29,202 nt of DNA. It comes from Thalassospiraceae bacterium (lineage in GTDB: Bacteria; Pseudomonadota; Alphaproteobacteria; Rhodospirillales; Magnetovibrionaceae). A program made the position numbers and the translations under genes. The DNA is taken from positions 1 through 29,202 of the forward strand of contig DAOWFB010000132.1 in assembly GCA_030638205.1 (NCBI GenBank). The letters run 5' to 3'. This document shows positions 1 to 7,845 of this stretch, in pieces (position 1 is the first letter of the stretch; each line of letters opens with the position of its first letter). Below the pieces are notes generated by a model. It was given only the letters and a program-made list of their open reading frames with translations. It ran no database searches and had not been told where the DNA came from.

Positions 1-1042
1 AGCCTGCCGAACGACGGGTAATCCGAGCAATAATAACTTGTGGGGCAATTTCAGATGATGCCGGAGTTATCTCAATTGCTACTTGTGCATATGGATCATC
101 ACCGGACTTAATATCGATTATATTTCCTGCAAGTGAATTTAAAATGCTGGTTCCCTGAGGAAGAGTTTTAGCCAAGACAACATCACGGGCACGCACGCGC
201 ATTCTAACGTGGTCGCCCGATTGCGTATCAATTTCAGGAACCCATAATGTATGCCCACAAACATCAAGCGAGCTAAGGCCATCAGCGGAGGTAGGGTTTA
301 TAACCACCGCGTCTAAAACCGCACCAGCATCGTGCCTGCCGGTTAAGGGGGCAAGATCAAGTCTGCTCATTATTTCTGCTAAACCACCGTTGGCTACTGA
401 TTTTCCATCTGAAATAAGCGCAATTGTATCGGCCAGACGCACTACTTCTTCCAGTGAGTGTGAAACATAAACAACCGGAATTCCAAATTCGCCGCTTAAG
501 CGTTCAATGTACGGCAATATTTCACTTTTTCGCACAAGATCAAGTGATGTCAATGGCTCATCCATTAACAATAACTTTGGGTTTGATATAAGTGCCCGAC
601 CAATTGAAACCCGTTGACGTTCGCCACCAGAAAGATTGTGCGGCATTCGTTCAAGTATATTTTCAAGCCCAAGAACCTCAACAACATCGTCGAATATAAT
701 TTCTTGCTTGTTGGTCGGGTTGCGATTAATTCCATAGCGAAGGTTGCTTGTTACATTCATGTGAGGAAACAGTAAGTCTTCCTGAAAAATGTAACCGATA
801 GACCTGTTTTCCGGTTTTATGTTAATGCTGGATGATGAATCATAAATAGTTTCGCCAAAAATTTTTATTAACCCTGCATCGGGAGTCAGTAGCCCGGCAA
901 TCATTTTTACAATTGAGCTTTTGCCCGCACCGGAACGACCAAACAAAGCCATAACCCCGCCATCGCTTGATAGCTGAACATCAACCGAAAAATCACCAAG
1001 CTTCTTGCTAACATTAATTTCCAGCACAGGAGCGTCAGTCAT
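1..1042 (-). CDS. modC: Molybdate ABC transporter ATP-binding protein ModC (partial, 3' end beyond left edge)
   Basis: Cytoplasmic ATPase of the ModABC molybdate importer. Reading leftward from an ATG at 1042, 347 codons stay open to the window edge. The translation has a Walker A (GRSGAGKSS), a Q-loop region (IFQEDLLFPHM), the ABC signature LSGGERQRVSIGRAL and a Walker B (LLLMDEPLTSLD). A C-terminal half of about 140 residues follows, which fits the Mop/TOBE molybdate-binding domain (RVRARDVVLA). The start ATG overlaps the modB stop by 4 bases (ATGA), so translation is coupled. ModC proteins are usually about 350-370 residues, so only a few codons should be missing on the left. The gene order modA-modB-modC and the adjoining moaB and moeA support molybdate rather than sulfate as substrate. 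Confidence 0.95.
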   Translation of the reverse strand, partial: MTDAPVLEINVSKKLGDFSVDVQLSSDGGVMALFGRSGAGKSSIVKMIAGLLTPDAGLIKIFGETIYDSSSSINIKPENRSIGYIFQEDLLFPHMNVTSNLRYGINRNPTNKQEIIFDDVVEVLGLENILERMPHNLSGGERQRVSIGRALISNPKLLLMDEPLTSLDLVRKSEILPYIERLSGEFGIPVVYVSHSLEEVVRLADTIALISDGKSVANGGLAEIMSRLDLAPLTGRHDAGAVLDAVVINPTSADGLSSLDVCGHTLWVPEIDTQSGDHVRMRVRARDVVLAKTLPQGTSILNSLAGNIIDIKSGDDPYAQVAIEITPASSEIAPQVIIARITRRSAG

Positions 1043-1746
1043 TGCCCGCCCCCTTTTATACGTCGCTGAACCGTGCGCGACATTATTTCAGACGCGATTA
1101 ACGCAACAAAAGCCACAGCCAGCAAAATTACCACCAGGCGCATAGCTCCACCCTCGCCATCAGGCGCCTGTATTAAGGTGTAAAGCGCAAGTGGTAATGT
1201 TTGTGTTTGCCCGGGAATGTTTGAGACAAAAGTGATGGTCGCACCGAATTCACCAAGCGCACGGGCAAAAGCAAGGACAAACCCGGCCACAATGCCCGGC
1301 AGCATTAACGGCAGGGTTATTGTTGTAAAAACTTTTAAACGGGGCGCACCAAGGGTCAGGGCGGCATTTTCTAGCCTAATATCAACCGCTTCCAAAGCAA
1401 AACGCATGGCGCGCACCATTAACGGAAATGCCATAACACCTGCGGCTATGGCGGCACCTTTCCAGTTAAAAGCAAGGCTTATACCGAAGGTGTCAAAAAT
1501 AAACGACCCAACTAAGCCATTTCGTCCAAGCGTAACAAGCAACACATAGCCGACCACCACCGGCGGTAACACCAATGGCAAGTGGATTATTGCGTTAAAA
1601 ATATCTTTCCCCCAAAAATTGTGTCGAGCGATAACCCATGCGGCACCAAGGGCAAGCGGCATCTCGGCAACGGTGGCCCACAAGGCTACTTTTATGCTTA
1701 TTAGCAGCGCTTCAATTTCAACTGGGGTCAAATTTAAACTTATCAC
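1039..1746 (-). CDS. modB: Molybdate ABC transporter permease ModB
   Basis: Inner-membrane permease of the molybdate importer, 235 residues, the usual ModB length. It is strongly hydrophobic with about five to six membrane spans. The binding-protein-dependent permease (EAA) loop is visible near residues 130-155 (ALTLGAPRLKVF, then TLPLMLPGI). The ModB-typical segment ARALGEFGATITFVSNIPG follows. The N-terminus (NLTPVEIEALLISIKVALWAT) also matches ModB. The start overlaps the modA stop by 4 bases and the stop overlaps the modC start by 4 bases, so modABC is one translationally coupled unit. Confidence 0.96.
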   Translation of the reverse strand: MISLNLTPVEIEALLISIKVALWATVAEMPLALGAAWVIARHNFWGKDIFNAIIHLPLVLPPVVVGYVLLVTLGRNGLVGSFIFDTFGISLAFNWKGAAIAAGVMAFPLMVRAMRFALEAVDIRLENAALTLGAPRLKVFTTITLPLMLPGIVAGFVLAFARALGEFGATITFVSNIPGQTQTLPLALYTLIQAPDGEGGAMRLVVILLAVAFVALIASEIMSRTVQRRIKGGGQ

Positions 1747-2552
1747 CTTGTTAATTTTTCCGTTGGCTCAGTAAATCCTGATTTAATAAATGCATTTTTT
1801 CCATCATCAGATTTCAGAATATCAATAAATTGCATCGCTGTTGTATTCTTTTTATTATCATAATGCTTTATGGCGGCGGCTGTATATATAATGGGAGAAT
1901 GGTTGCTATTGTTAAATACTGAAACCATAACAACCGCATCTGTTACGTCAGAAGCATAAACAATACCAATAGGTGCCTCACCATTAACAACAAGGGCAAG
2001 GGCTGCGGTAACATCTAATGTTCTAGCCAGCTTGTCTTGTAAATCATCCCACAGCCCAATATCCGTTAATGCCTCTTTCGCGTACATTCCAGCAGGCACA
2101 TGGCTGGGGTCGGCCACGGCCAAGAATCCATTAAGTAAACCTGGCTGCAAATATTGCTTTATGGCATTTTCTGGCGAAATCGTATCGGGCGTATTATTTT
2201 TTTTAAAAGTTTTCTTGCCAACAATCAAAACAAGCTTGTTGGATGCGATGGCTGTAATGCTCTGTGGCTTTATTATGGACTTGTTATTTAGGCGATCAAT
2301 CCACAATGGATGGGCGGAAATAAATACATCGGCTGGTGCGCCGTTTTCAATTTGTCGGGCAAGCAAGGAACTTCCGGCATAAACTGTGGTTACTTCTATA
2401 TTGTAATTTTTTGCTATAGTTACAATCTCGTCCATTGGCCCCTTGGTGCTGGCGGCGGCAAAAACGGTTAATGGTTCGGCATTTACAGCCGCAGCACAAC
2501 TCCAGACCCAGAGCGAGATAATTATAGGCAAAATACGAAATATATTATCCAT
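1743..2552 (-). CDS. modA: Periplasmic molybdate-binding protein ModA
   Basis: Periplasmic solute-binding component that captures molybdate or tungstate for ModBC. The mature N-terminus EPLTVFAAASTKGPMDEI is the classic ModA opening. Further on are AGSSLLARQIENGAPADVF, the VADPSHVPAGMYAKEAL block and GEAPIGIVYASD, which are conserved ModA binding-site regions. A Sec signal peptide (MDNIFRILPIIISLWVWSCAAAVNA) precedes the mature part. I chose the ATG at 2552. An in-frame GTG at 2579 would add nine residues (MTRVRVAGR) ahead of the signal peptide, which looks less natural. Total length is 269 residues from 2552. It lies 65 bases downstream of moaB, and its stop overlaps the modB start. Confidence 0.93.
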   Translation of the reverse strand: MDNIFRILPIIISLWVWSCAAAVNAEPLTVFAAASTKGPMDEIVTIAKNYNIEVTTVYAGSSLLARQIENGAPADVFISAHPLWIDRLNNKSIIKPQSITAIASNKLVLIVGKKTFKKNNTPDTISPENAIKQYLQPGLLNGFLAVADPSHVPAGMYAKEALTDIGLWDDLQDKLARTLDVTAALALVVNGEAPIGIVYASDVTDAVVMVSVFNNSNHSPIIYTAAAIKHYDNKKNTTAMQFIDILKSDDGKNAFIKSGFTEPTEKLTR

Positions 2553-2617
2553 ACGGCCCGCAACCCTCACCCTCGTCACCTATTGTCACCTATTGTTCTG
2601 GCCGCGTGGCCAAGTTT

Positions 2618-3154
2618 TTATTTTAAATGTTCGTTCAGTCTGGGCATAAGCTCAACCATGTTACAGGGCCGCGTCCGGGCATCAAATTGATGGACCAAAA
2701 TATCGTCCCATGCATCCTTGCATGCCCCCGTAGAACCCGGAAGCGCAAACAGGTATGTGCCGTTGGCAAGAATTGCCATGGCGCGCGATTGAATGGTTGA
2801 TGTTTTGATTTTCTGGTAACTAATCCAGCGAAATAATTCGCCAAAACCGGGAATATCCTTTTCACACACCCGTTGAAAGGCTTCGGGTGTTACATCGCGC
2901 CCGGTCAGACCGGTTCCACCGGTGGCAATAACTACGTCTATGTCCGCATCGCCAATCCAGCGTTTAAGCAAAATCTCTATAATGTCTGCATCATCTTTAA
3001 CGATTTCCCGCGCGGCCAGTATATGGCCAACCCCTTCGATGCGCTGGGCCAACGTGTCTCCTGATTTATCATCGCTCAATGTGCGGGTATCGGAAACAGT
3101 TACTACCGCGATACGCAAAGGAATGAAGCTGCGCTCTCCTTCAATGTGGGACAT
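2618..3154 (-). CDS. moaB: Molybdenum cofactor biosynthesis protein MoaB (MoaB/MogA family)
   Basis: Cytoplasmic enzyme of molybdenum cofactor synthesis. Members of this family adenylylate molybdopterin before metal insertion by MoeA. The 178-residue protein has the family signatures VVTVSDTRT near residue 17, DVVIATGGTGLTGRDVTPEA near 74-93, and ALPGSTGACKDAWDDIL near 143-159. The C-terminus CNMVELMPRLNEHLK resembles MoaB more than MogA. A Shine-Dalgarno-like TAGAGG lies about nine bases before the ATG. It sits between moeA and modA on the same strand with short gaps of 58 and 65 bases, so it is probably co-transcribed with both. The exact MoaB/MogA role cannot be fixed from the sequence. 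Confidence 0.93.
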   Translation of the reverse strand: MSHIEGERSFIPLRIAVVTVSDTRTLSDDKSGDTLAQRIEGVGHILAAREIVKDDADIIEILLKRWIGDADIDVVIATGGTGLTGRDVTPEAFQRVCEKDIPGFGELFRWISYQKIKTSTIQSRAMAILANGTYLFALPGSTGACKDAWDDILVHQFDARTRPCNMVELMPRLNEHLK

Positions 3155-3212
3155 GATTTATAAACCTCTAAATTTAATGAAATAATATATCTAATGTTAG
3201 CGTGATTGTCTC

Positions 3213-4451
3213 TTAACGCAACATTCCAAAAGGCATGAAAGATACCAAATCCCCGATATTAACTTCTTTGGTTTCGCCTAAATCAATTAATCCATCCGTT
3301 TCAACCAAAGAGCTTAGCACGCCGGAGCTTTCCGTACGGAATTTTTCTACCGTGGCATTACCATCGGAAGATGTTATTAAGCGACCCCGCATAAACTCTC
3401 GGCGGGAACCCTTACAGCTGTGCTCAAAACCGCTTTTCACCTGAAAGGAAACAGGCATTGTGTCGTCACATCCCGCTAAGCGCAGAAGTGCCGGCCTTGC
3501 AAGCAGGTTAAAAGTTACAACAGCCGAAACTGGGTTACCGGGCAGACCGATAAAGGGTTTGCCAAGAATTTCACCAATACCAACCGGCTTTCCGGGCTTT
3601 ATATTAATGCGCCAAAATGCCAATTTTCCAAGTGAAGTTATTGCGGGTTTTACGTGATCCTCTTCGCCAACCGACATTCCACCCGACGAAATAACCACGT
3701 CGGCGCCTTCTGCCGCCTCTCTCAGGGCTTCAGTTATAGAATGCAAATCATCACGAATAATGCCTTTATCAATCGGTGTGCAGCCAAGCCAGCGCAAAAG
3801 CGAAAGCAGTGCATAACGATTAGCGTCAAATATTCCCCCATCGATCAACCTGCTGCCGGGTTCGTGCAATTCATTACCCGTGGACAACACGGCAACACGA
3901 AGGGGGCGGTATACCTCTAGGCTATCAAATCCCATTGCCGCTGCCATGGCTAAGTCTTGCGGTCGCAACCGCCTGCCGTGGCCCAAAACCTGCGACCCTT
4001 CTTTAATATCACTTCCTGAAAGCCGACAATTTGTCCCGCATTCAATGTTGGTTGGAACCGTAACGGTGCTATCCGTGGCCGTGCAATGCTCTTGCATGGC
4101 GACTGTATCGGCACCGGGCGGGAGCGGCGCACCGGTAAATATGCGAACAACTTCACCAATGCCTAATGGGGTCTGCGGGGTTGTTCCGGCGGAAAGTCGC
4201 TCGGACACAAGCCGCAGGCGACCGCCCTGTTCTTTGCTTAGGCTTTCGTGGGCAAAGGCATAGCCATCCATTGCCGAGTTATCAAAAGGAGGAAGCGAAA
4301 TAGGCGATGTGACCGAGCTAGCAAGAATGCAATCCAAAGCATCTAGCAAGGGCACTTTGTGAGAAGCAACCACAGAGGAAAACATTTGATCTAACTGAGC
4401 CCATGCATTCTCTAGGGGAATTAATTCATCGTTTGTTTCACAACAATCCAA
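3213..4451 (-). CDS. moeA: Molybdopterin molybdenumtransferase MoeA
   Basis: Inserts molybdate into adenylylated molybdopterin, the last common step of molybdenum cofactor assembly. The 412-residue length is normal. Motifs include LPPFDNSAMDGYA near residues 58-70, VVRIFTGAPLPPGADTVAMQEH near 102-123, ISSGGMSVGEEDH in the MoCF-biosynthesis domain near 254-266, and FIGLPGNPVSAVVTFN near 305-320. The C-terminal domain IV ends in NIGDLVSFMPF. The start is a TTG at 4449-4451, preceded by GGAG about eight bases upstream. No ATG or GTG lies close enough upstream in frame, because a stop (TAG) interrupts the frame a few codons before. A short upstream ORF ends at 4456, four bases before this start. 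Confidence 0.95.
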   Translation of the reverse strand: MDCCETNDELIPLENAWAQLDQMFSSVVASHKVPLLDALDCILASSVTSPISLPPFDNSAMDGYAFAHESLSKEQGGRLRLVSERLSAGTTPQTPLGIGEVVRIFTGAPLPPGADTVAMQEHCTATDSTVTVPTNIECGTNCRLSGSDIKEGSQVLGHGRRLRPQDLAMAAAMGFDSLEVYRPLRVAVLSTGNELHEPGSRLIDGGIFDANRYALLSLLRWLGCTPIDKGIIRDDLHSITEALREAAEGADVVISSGGMSVGEEDHVKPAITSLGKLAFWRINIKPGKPVGIGEILGKPFIGLPGNPVSAVVTFNLLARPALLRLAGCDDTMPVSFQVKSGFEHSCKGSRREFMRGRLITSSDGNATVEKFRTESSGVLSSLVETDGLIDLGETKEVNIGDLVSFMPFGMLR

Positions 4452-4455
4452 AATC

Positions 4456-4596
4456 TCACTCTCCGGCTACAGGATGTCCAACCAAATCGCTTGCAGTATC
4501 CACCATTTCTGGAACTGATGCTACTTTTGCTGCACGTCTGGATTTTTCCTTGCACCGTGCAAAATTTGGCTGGTTATTTTGGCCTACTTCAGGCAA
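4456..4596 (-). CDS. Possible 46-residue small ORF or gene remnant upstream of moeA
   Basis: I do not recognise this product. On the minus strand a frame is open from a TTG at 4596 to a TGA at 4456, ending four bases ahead of the moeA TTG start. The translation includes CKEKSRRAAKVASVPEMVD and ends in SDLVGHPVAGE. No convincing ribosome-binding site precedes the TTG; an internal ATG would give only 17 residues. The close stop/start spacing with moeA hints at translational coupling or at the tail of a decayed upstream gene. It could equally be chance. Confidence 0.2.
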   Translation of the reverse strand: MPEVGQNNQPNFARCKEKSRRAAKVASVPEMVDTASDLVGHPVAGE

Positions 4597-4634
4597 TTAG
4601 CTACGGCGGGGCCGGCCATATAGTTTCCGGTTAC

Positions 4635-4674
4635 AAAAAGGCCCGCAACCTATCTAAGGTTACGGGCTTATTTT
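4635..4674 (-). terminator. Bidirectional rho-independent terminator after the cco operon
   Basis: GCCCGCAACCT (4641-4651) pairs with AGGTTACGGGC (4657-4667), broken by one C-A mismatch, with a 5-base loop. On the minus strand the hairpin is followed by CTTTTTG; on the plus strand by TTATTTT. It lies about 100 bases beyond the ccoS stop, so it probably ends the ccoGHIS transcript before moeA. The rest of 4452-4770 holds only the doubtful 46-codon ORF and a short palindrome at 4741-4752; I see no RNA gene. Confidence 0.75.
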
Positions 4675-4770
4675 GGTTGCGCCATCCCGTGAAACTGCCA
4701 AAGCAGCGTACGGAATTGGTAAGCTGGATTTTGCTCAGGCGCTTAACTAAGCACCATTATTAGCGGTGGT

Positions 4771-4974
4771 TTAATTGTTTTTGTCACTATTGTTGGTTTT
4801 TTTGGCATTGGGTTTTTCGATGTTTTGCTTCGGCGCATCGTCATCAAACAAAATACGGTTGGCGGCACCTTCCATATCTTCAAATTGTCCTGATTTAAGC
4901 GCCCACAAAAATGCCGCCAGCGCAACACCGCCTAGCACCAATGCCACAGGAATAAGATAGAGCAAAATATCCAT
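4771..4974 (-). CDS. ccoS: cbb3-type cytochrome oxidase assembly protein CcoS
   Basis: Small membrane protein needed to assemble active cbb3 oxidase, probably by helping metal-cofactor loading. It has 67 residues: an N-terminal membrane helix (ILLYLIPVALVLGGVALAAFLWAL) and then the family hallmark SGQFEDMEGAANRILFDDD. The C-terminal tail (KQNIEKPNAKKTNNSDKNN) is polar and longer than in many CcoS. The start overlaps the ccoI stop in TAATG, so translation is coupled. It is the last gene of the cco cluster and is followed by the terminator hairpin at 4635-4674. Confidence 0.93.
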   Translation of the reverse strand: MDILLYLIPVALVLGGVALAAFLWALKSGQFEDMEGAANRILFDDDAPKQNIEKPNAKKTNNSDKNN

Positions 4975-7337
4975 TAGTTTTTACCCCTTTCACTGCGTTG
5001 CCAGCCAAGCCTGAGAGAATTGCCAATCACCACCAATGATGATGATGACATGGCGATGGCGGCAATCAGTGGCGTCACCAAACCCAGCATGGCCAGCGGA
5101 ATCGTAGAGGCATTATACACAAATGAAAGCACAAAGTTTTGCTTAATCAGGCTATCTGCACGGTGTGCCACTTCCAGTGCTTCAATTACCGGTGTCAGAT
5201 TATCCCCCTGATAAACTATGTCGGCAACAGTTTGCGAAATATCGGCGGCGCTTGATGGTGATAATGATACATGCGCGCCTGCCAGTGCCGGAGCATCGTT
5301 TATGCCATCACCCACCATCAATACACGCCGCCCTTCATCTCTAAGTTCCGCAAGATGCGTAGCCTTATTGGTGGGCGTAAAGCAAGCGTTCCATTTTTTT
5401 ATATTTAAAGTTTCTGCAACCTGAGCAACCGTTTCTTCTCTATCGCCAGAAAGAAGCTCAACCACAAAACCCATTGCCTGCAATTTATTTATCACTTCGG
5501 CGGCATCATCTCGAATGCGATCAACAAAAGAAAAATGTAAAGGTGAATAATTTGGTCGCACCAGCCACAGTTCCGGCCCGGTGGCAGGGGTAGGGTCTTC
5601 AACCTCGCACCAATCTCGCCGCCCCAAACGAATTTCACCATCATCGGTTTTAAGCAACAACCCCGCCCCCGGCACTTCTTCCACGCCTTTTGCTGGAACC
5701 ACATTATTGCCCGCCACCCGCGTTAGGGCGCGAGACAACGGATGCTTGCTAACCGCTGCCATTGCGGCCGCCAACTGAAGGTCATCATTAGAAATCTCAT
5801 TTTGGTTAGAAAGTTCTGGCACGCCCATTGTTAAGGTGCCGGTTTTATCAAACACCACATAATTAACCTCGGCCAACCGTTCCAACGCGGTACCGGATTT
5901 AAGCAACATTCCCCGGCGTAAAAACCGCCCGCTTGCCACCACCTGCACCGCTGGCACCGCCAACGCCAACGCGCATGGGCAAGTAATAATCAACACCGCA
6001 ACCGAAACCATCAACGCCTGTTGCCACGGGGCACCAACCACCAACCACCAACCAATAAATGCAATTAATGCAAGGCCGTGAACCACGGGGGCGTATAACG
6101 CTGAAACCCTATCGGCAATGGCAACGTAGCGGGCACGCCCTTCTTCGGCGGCTTCCATTAAGCGCAGTATTTCTGCCAGCAAAGTATCATCGCCCACCGC
6201 GGTTACTGAAATTGTGAGGGGGCTAGTTAGGTTCATTGTTCCGGCAAACACATCTGTTTCTAGCTTAGCAACTGCCGGGATGCTTTCGCCGTTGATTAAT
6301 TGGGTATCAATATCACTGGTGCCGTCAATGACCTTGCCGTCAACCGAAATTCGCTCACCAGCGCTCACCAATACACGCATGTCCGGTTTAACTTTGGTTG
6401 GTGGCACCACTATCCGCGAACCATTTTCATTCAGCACGGTTACTGCCGTGGCGCTAAGGGTCAGCAAATGCTCGCCCACAGAACGAGCACGACCGCGGGC
6501 ACGACTATCAAGGTAACGGCCCACCAATAAAAAGAACAGCAGCGTAATGGCAGAATCAAAATATACGTGTTCACCGCCACGCATGGTTTCAAACAGGCTC
6601 ATGCCCGATGCCAACAAAACCGCCAATGAAATGGGCACGTCCATGTTGGTTCGCCGGGCCCTAAGCGCGGTTATGGCAGAACGATAAAACGGCACCCCGG
6701 CATAGGCCACCGCCGGAAGCGTTATTAAGGCCGATAGCCAGTGCATCAAATCGCGTGTCGCCGGGCCCATGCCTTGAAAATATCCGGCCCATAGCGAAAC
6801 CGAAAACAACATTACATTACCTGCGGCAAACCCGGCTACCGCCATGCTGATAAGCAAGTTTTTTTCATAAGCTTGAGTTTCCGCTCCCAGAACTAGTGGA
6901 TCAAACGGTGCCGCCTTGTACCCTAATTGACCTATTGTATCCACGAGCCCCGATGCATCGGTTTTGTCTGGATGCCATTTTAGCACCAGCCGGCGGGTGG
7001 TCATGTTAATCCGCGCATTAATAACGCCCGCTTGGCGTGCCAGCACGCTTTCTATCAACCAGACACAGGCAGCGCATTGCATGCCTTCGATCATTAAATG
7101 CAATGATGCGGTTCCGTCATCTTCGGTTTTTACGTAAGAAGAAAAATCAAATAGCGTTTCGTCTTCATCGGGGCGCATGGGGCGAACATCGGGATCGATG
7201 CGGCGCTGGGCGTAATATTTTTCCAACCCCAACCCCCGCACCATGCCATAGGCCGCTTGGCATCCGGCGCAACAGAATTCTTCCCCGTCACTACTTTTGC
7301 CGGGAACCGGTAGCCCACAATGAATACAATCAGCCAT
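4974..7337 (-). CDS. ccoI: Copper-translocating P1B-type ATPase CcoI (FixI)
   Basis: Inner-membrane copper ATPase that exports Cu(I) for loading the CuB site of cbb3 oxidase. It is 787 residues. The CcoI-type cysteine-rich N-terminus has CIHC at 4-7 and FCCAGC at 21-26. An HMA domain follows with GMQCAAC at 85-91. The actuator-loop motif appears as NGES near 350. The CPC metal-binding motif is at 453-455 in a membrane helix, the phosphorylated Asp is in DKTGTL at 497-502, the HP locus is SKHPLS near 530, and GDGINDAPAL starts at 676. The start overlaps the ccoH stop in TAATG and the stop overlaps ccoS the same way. The variant NGES in place of TGES is mild and does not suggest inactivation. 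Confidence 0.96.
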   Translation of the reverse strand: MADCIHCGLPVPGKSSDGEEFCCAGCQAAYGMVRGLGLEKYYAQRRIDPDVRPMRPDEDETLFDFSSYVKTEDDGTASLHLMIEGMQCAACVWLIESVLARQAGVINARINMTTRRLVLKWHPDKTDASGLVDTIGQLGYKAAPFDPLVLGAETQAYEKNLLISMAVAGFAAGNVMLFSVSLWAGYFQGMGPATRDLMHWLSALITLPAVAYAGVPFYRSAITALRARRTNMDVPISLAVLLASGMSLFETMRGGEHVYFDSAITLLFFLLVGRYLDSRARGRARSVGEHLLTLSATAVTVLNENGSRIVVPPTKVKPDMRVLVSAGERISVDGKVIDGTSDIDTQLINGESIPAVAKLETDVFAGTMNLTSPLTISVTAVGDDTLLAEILRLMEAAEEGRARYVAIADRVSALYAPVVHGLALIAFIGWWLVVGAPWQQALMVSVAVLIITCPCALALAVPAVQVVASGRFLRRGMLLKSGTALERLAEVNYVVFDKTGTLTMGVPELSNQNEISNDDLQLAAAMAAVSKHPLSRALTRVAGNNVVPAKGVEEVPGAGLLLKTDDGEIRLGRRDWCEVEDPTPATGPELWLVRPNYSPLHFSFVDRIRDDAAEVINKLQAMGFVVELLSGDREETVAQVAETLNIKKWNACFTPTNKATHLAELRDEGRRVLMVGDGINDAPALAGAHVSLSPSSAADISQTVADIVYQGDNLTPVIEALEVAHRADSLIKQNFVLSFVYNASTIPLAMLGLVTPLIAAIAMSSSSLVVIGNSLRLGWQRSERGKN

Positions 7338-7813
7338 TAAGGAACCTGAATGCGCCGCCTTAGGCGAAATGTATCGCTACCACGGTTCGCGCTTAAACGT
7401 ACTTCCCACAGCCCGGGCAACGGCAGTTGCAGCCGCGCTTGATAAGCACCTGCCGATGTTGGCTGCAAATCAACGCTGTAATCAACATCGTCTTGCGATG
7501 GGCGGTAAAGCTGCGCCTTTACCTTCAGATTATCCAGCGGCTTGTTATTTATATCTGTAAGGCGAATAGATATATTTCCATCTGGGTTATAATTAAAATC
7601 AGCTTTCCATCCCAACGAATTTTGCTGACGTTGGGCATCAAGGGTCTGGTTGTATGCAAGCCCCTTGTCGTAATGGCCATCAGTGGAAAGGCCGGTCCAT
7701 GAATTGACTGCAAAATATATCAAAATGCCATTTACAATAACAACAATCCCCAAGCCGCCAACAAACAGCCACGGATACCACCAACCGGGTGCACGATTAC
7801 TAGTCATTGTCAT
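7337..7813 (-). CDS. ccoH: cbb3 oxidase assembly protein CcoH (FixH)
   Basis: Membrane-anchored FixH-family protein that works with CcoI and CcoG in cbb3 oxidase maturation. It is 158 residues. A single N-terminal helix (WYPWLFVGGLGIVVIVNGI) is followed by the family motif SWTGLSTDGHYDKGLAYNQ and then a periplasmic beta-rich domain (IRLTDINNKPLDNLKV; LPGLWEVRLSANRG). It starts 32 bases downstream of ccoG and its stop overlaps the ccoI start, so it is expressed with both. Length and order (ccoG-H-I-S) are as usual. Confidence 0.94.
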   Translation of the reverse strand: MTMTSNRAPGWWYPWLFVGGLGIVVIVNGILIYFAVNSWTGLSTDGHYDKGLAYNQTLDAQRQQNSLGWKADFNYNPDGNISIRLTDINNKPLDNLKVKAQLYRPSQDDVDYSVDLQPTSAGAYQARLQLPLPGLWEVRLSANRGSDTFRLRRRIQVP

Positions 7814-7845
7814 ACCTGCCGCTCGCTCTTCAAGATTTATTTCTC

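Noticed and set aside
3155..3212. ModE operator or molybdenum-cofactor riboswitch before moaB
   Set aside because: The 58-base gap is AT-rich but lacks the ModE inverted repeat and is too short for a Moco riboswitch.
4741..4752. GCTTAACTAAGC palindrome after ccoS
   Set aside because: Two-base loop and short arms; no regulator consensus recognised.
4491..4763. 90-codon plus-strand ORF between ccoS and moeA
   Set aside because: It runs across the terminator hairpin, has no ribosome-binding site and its translation is not protein-like.
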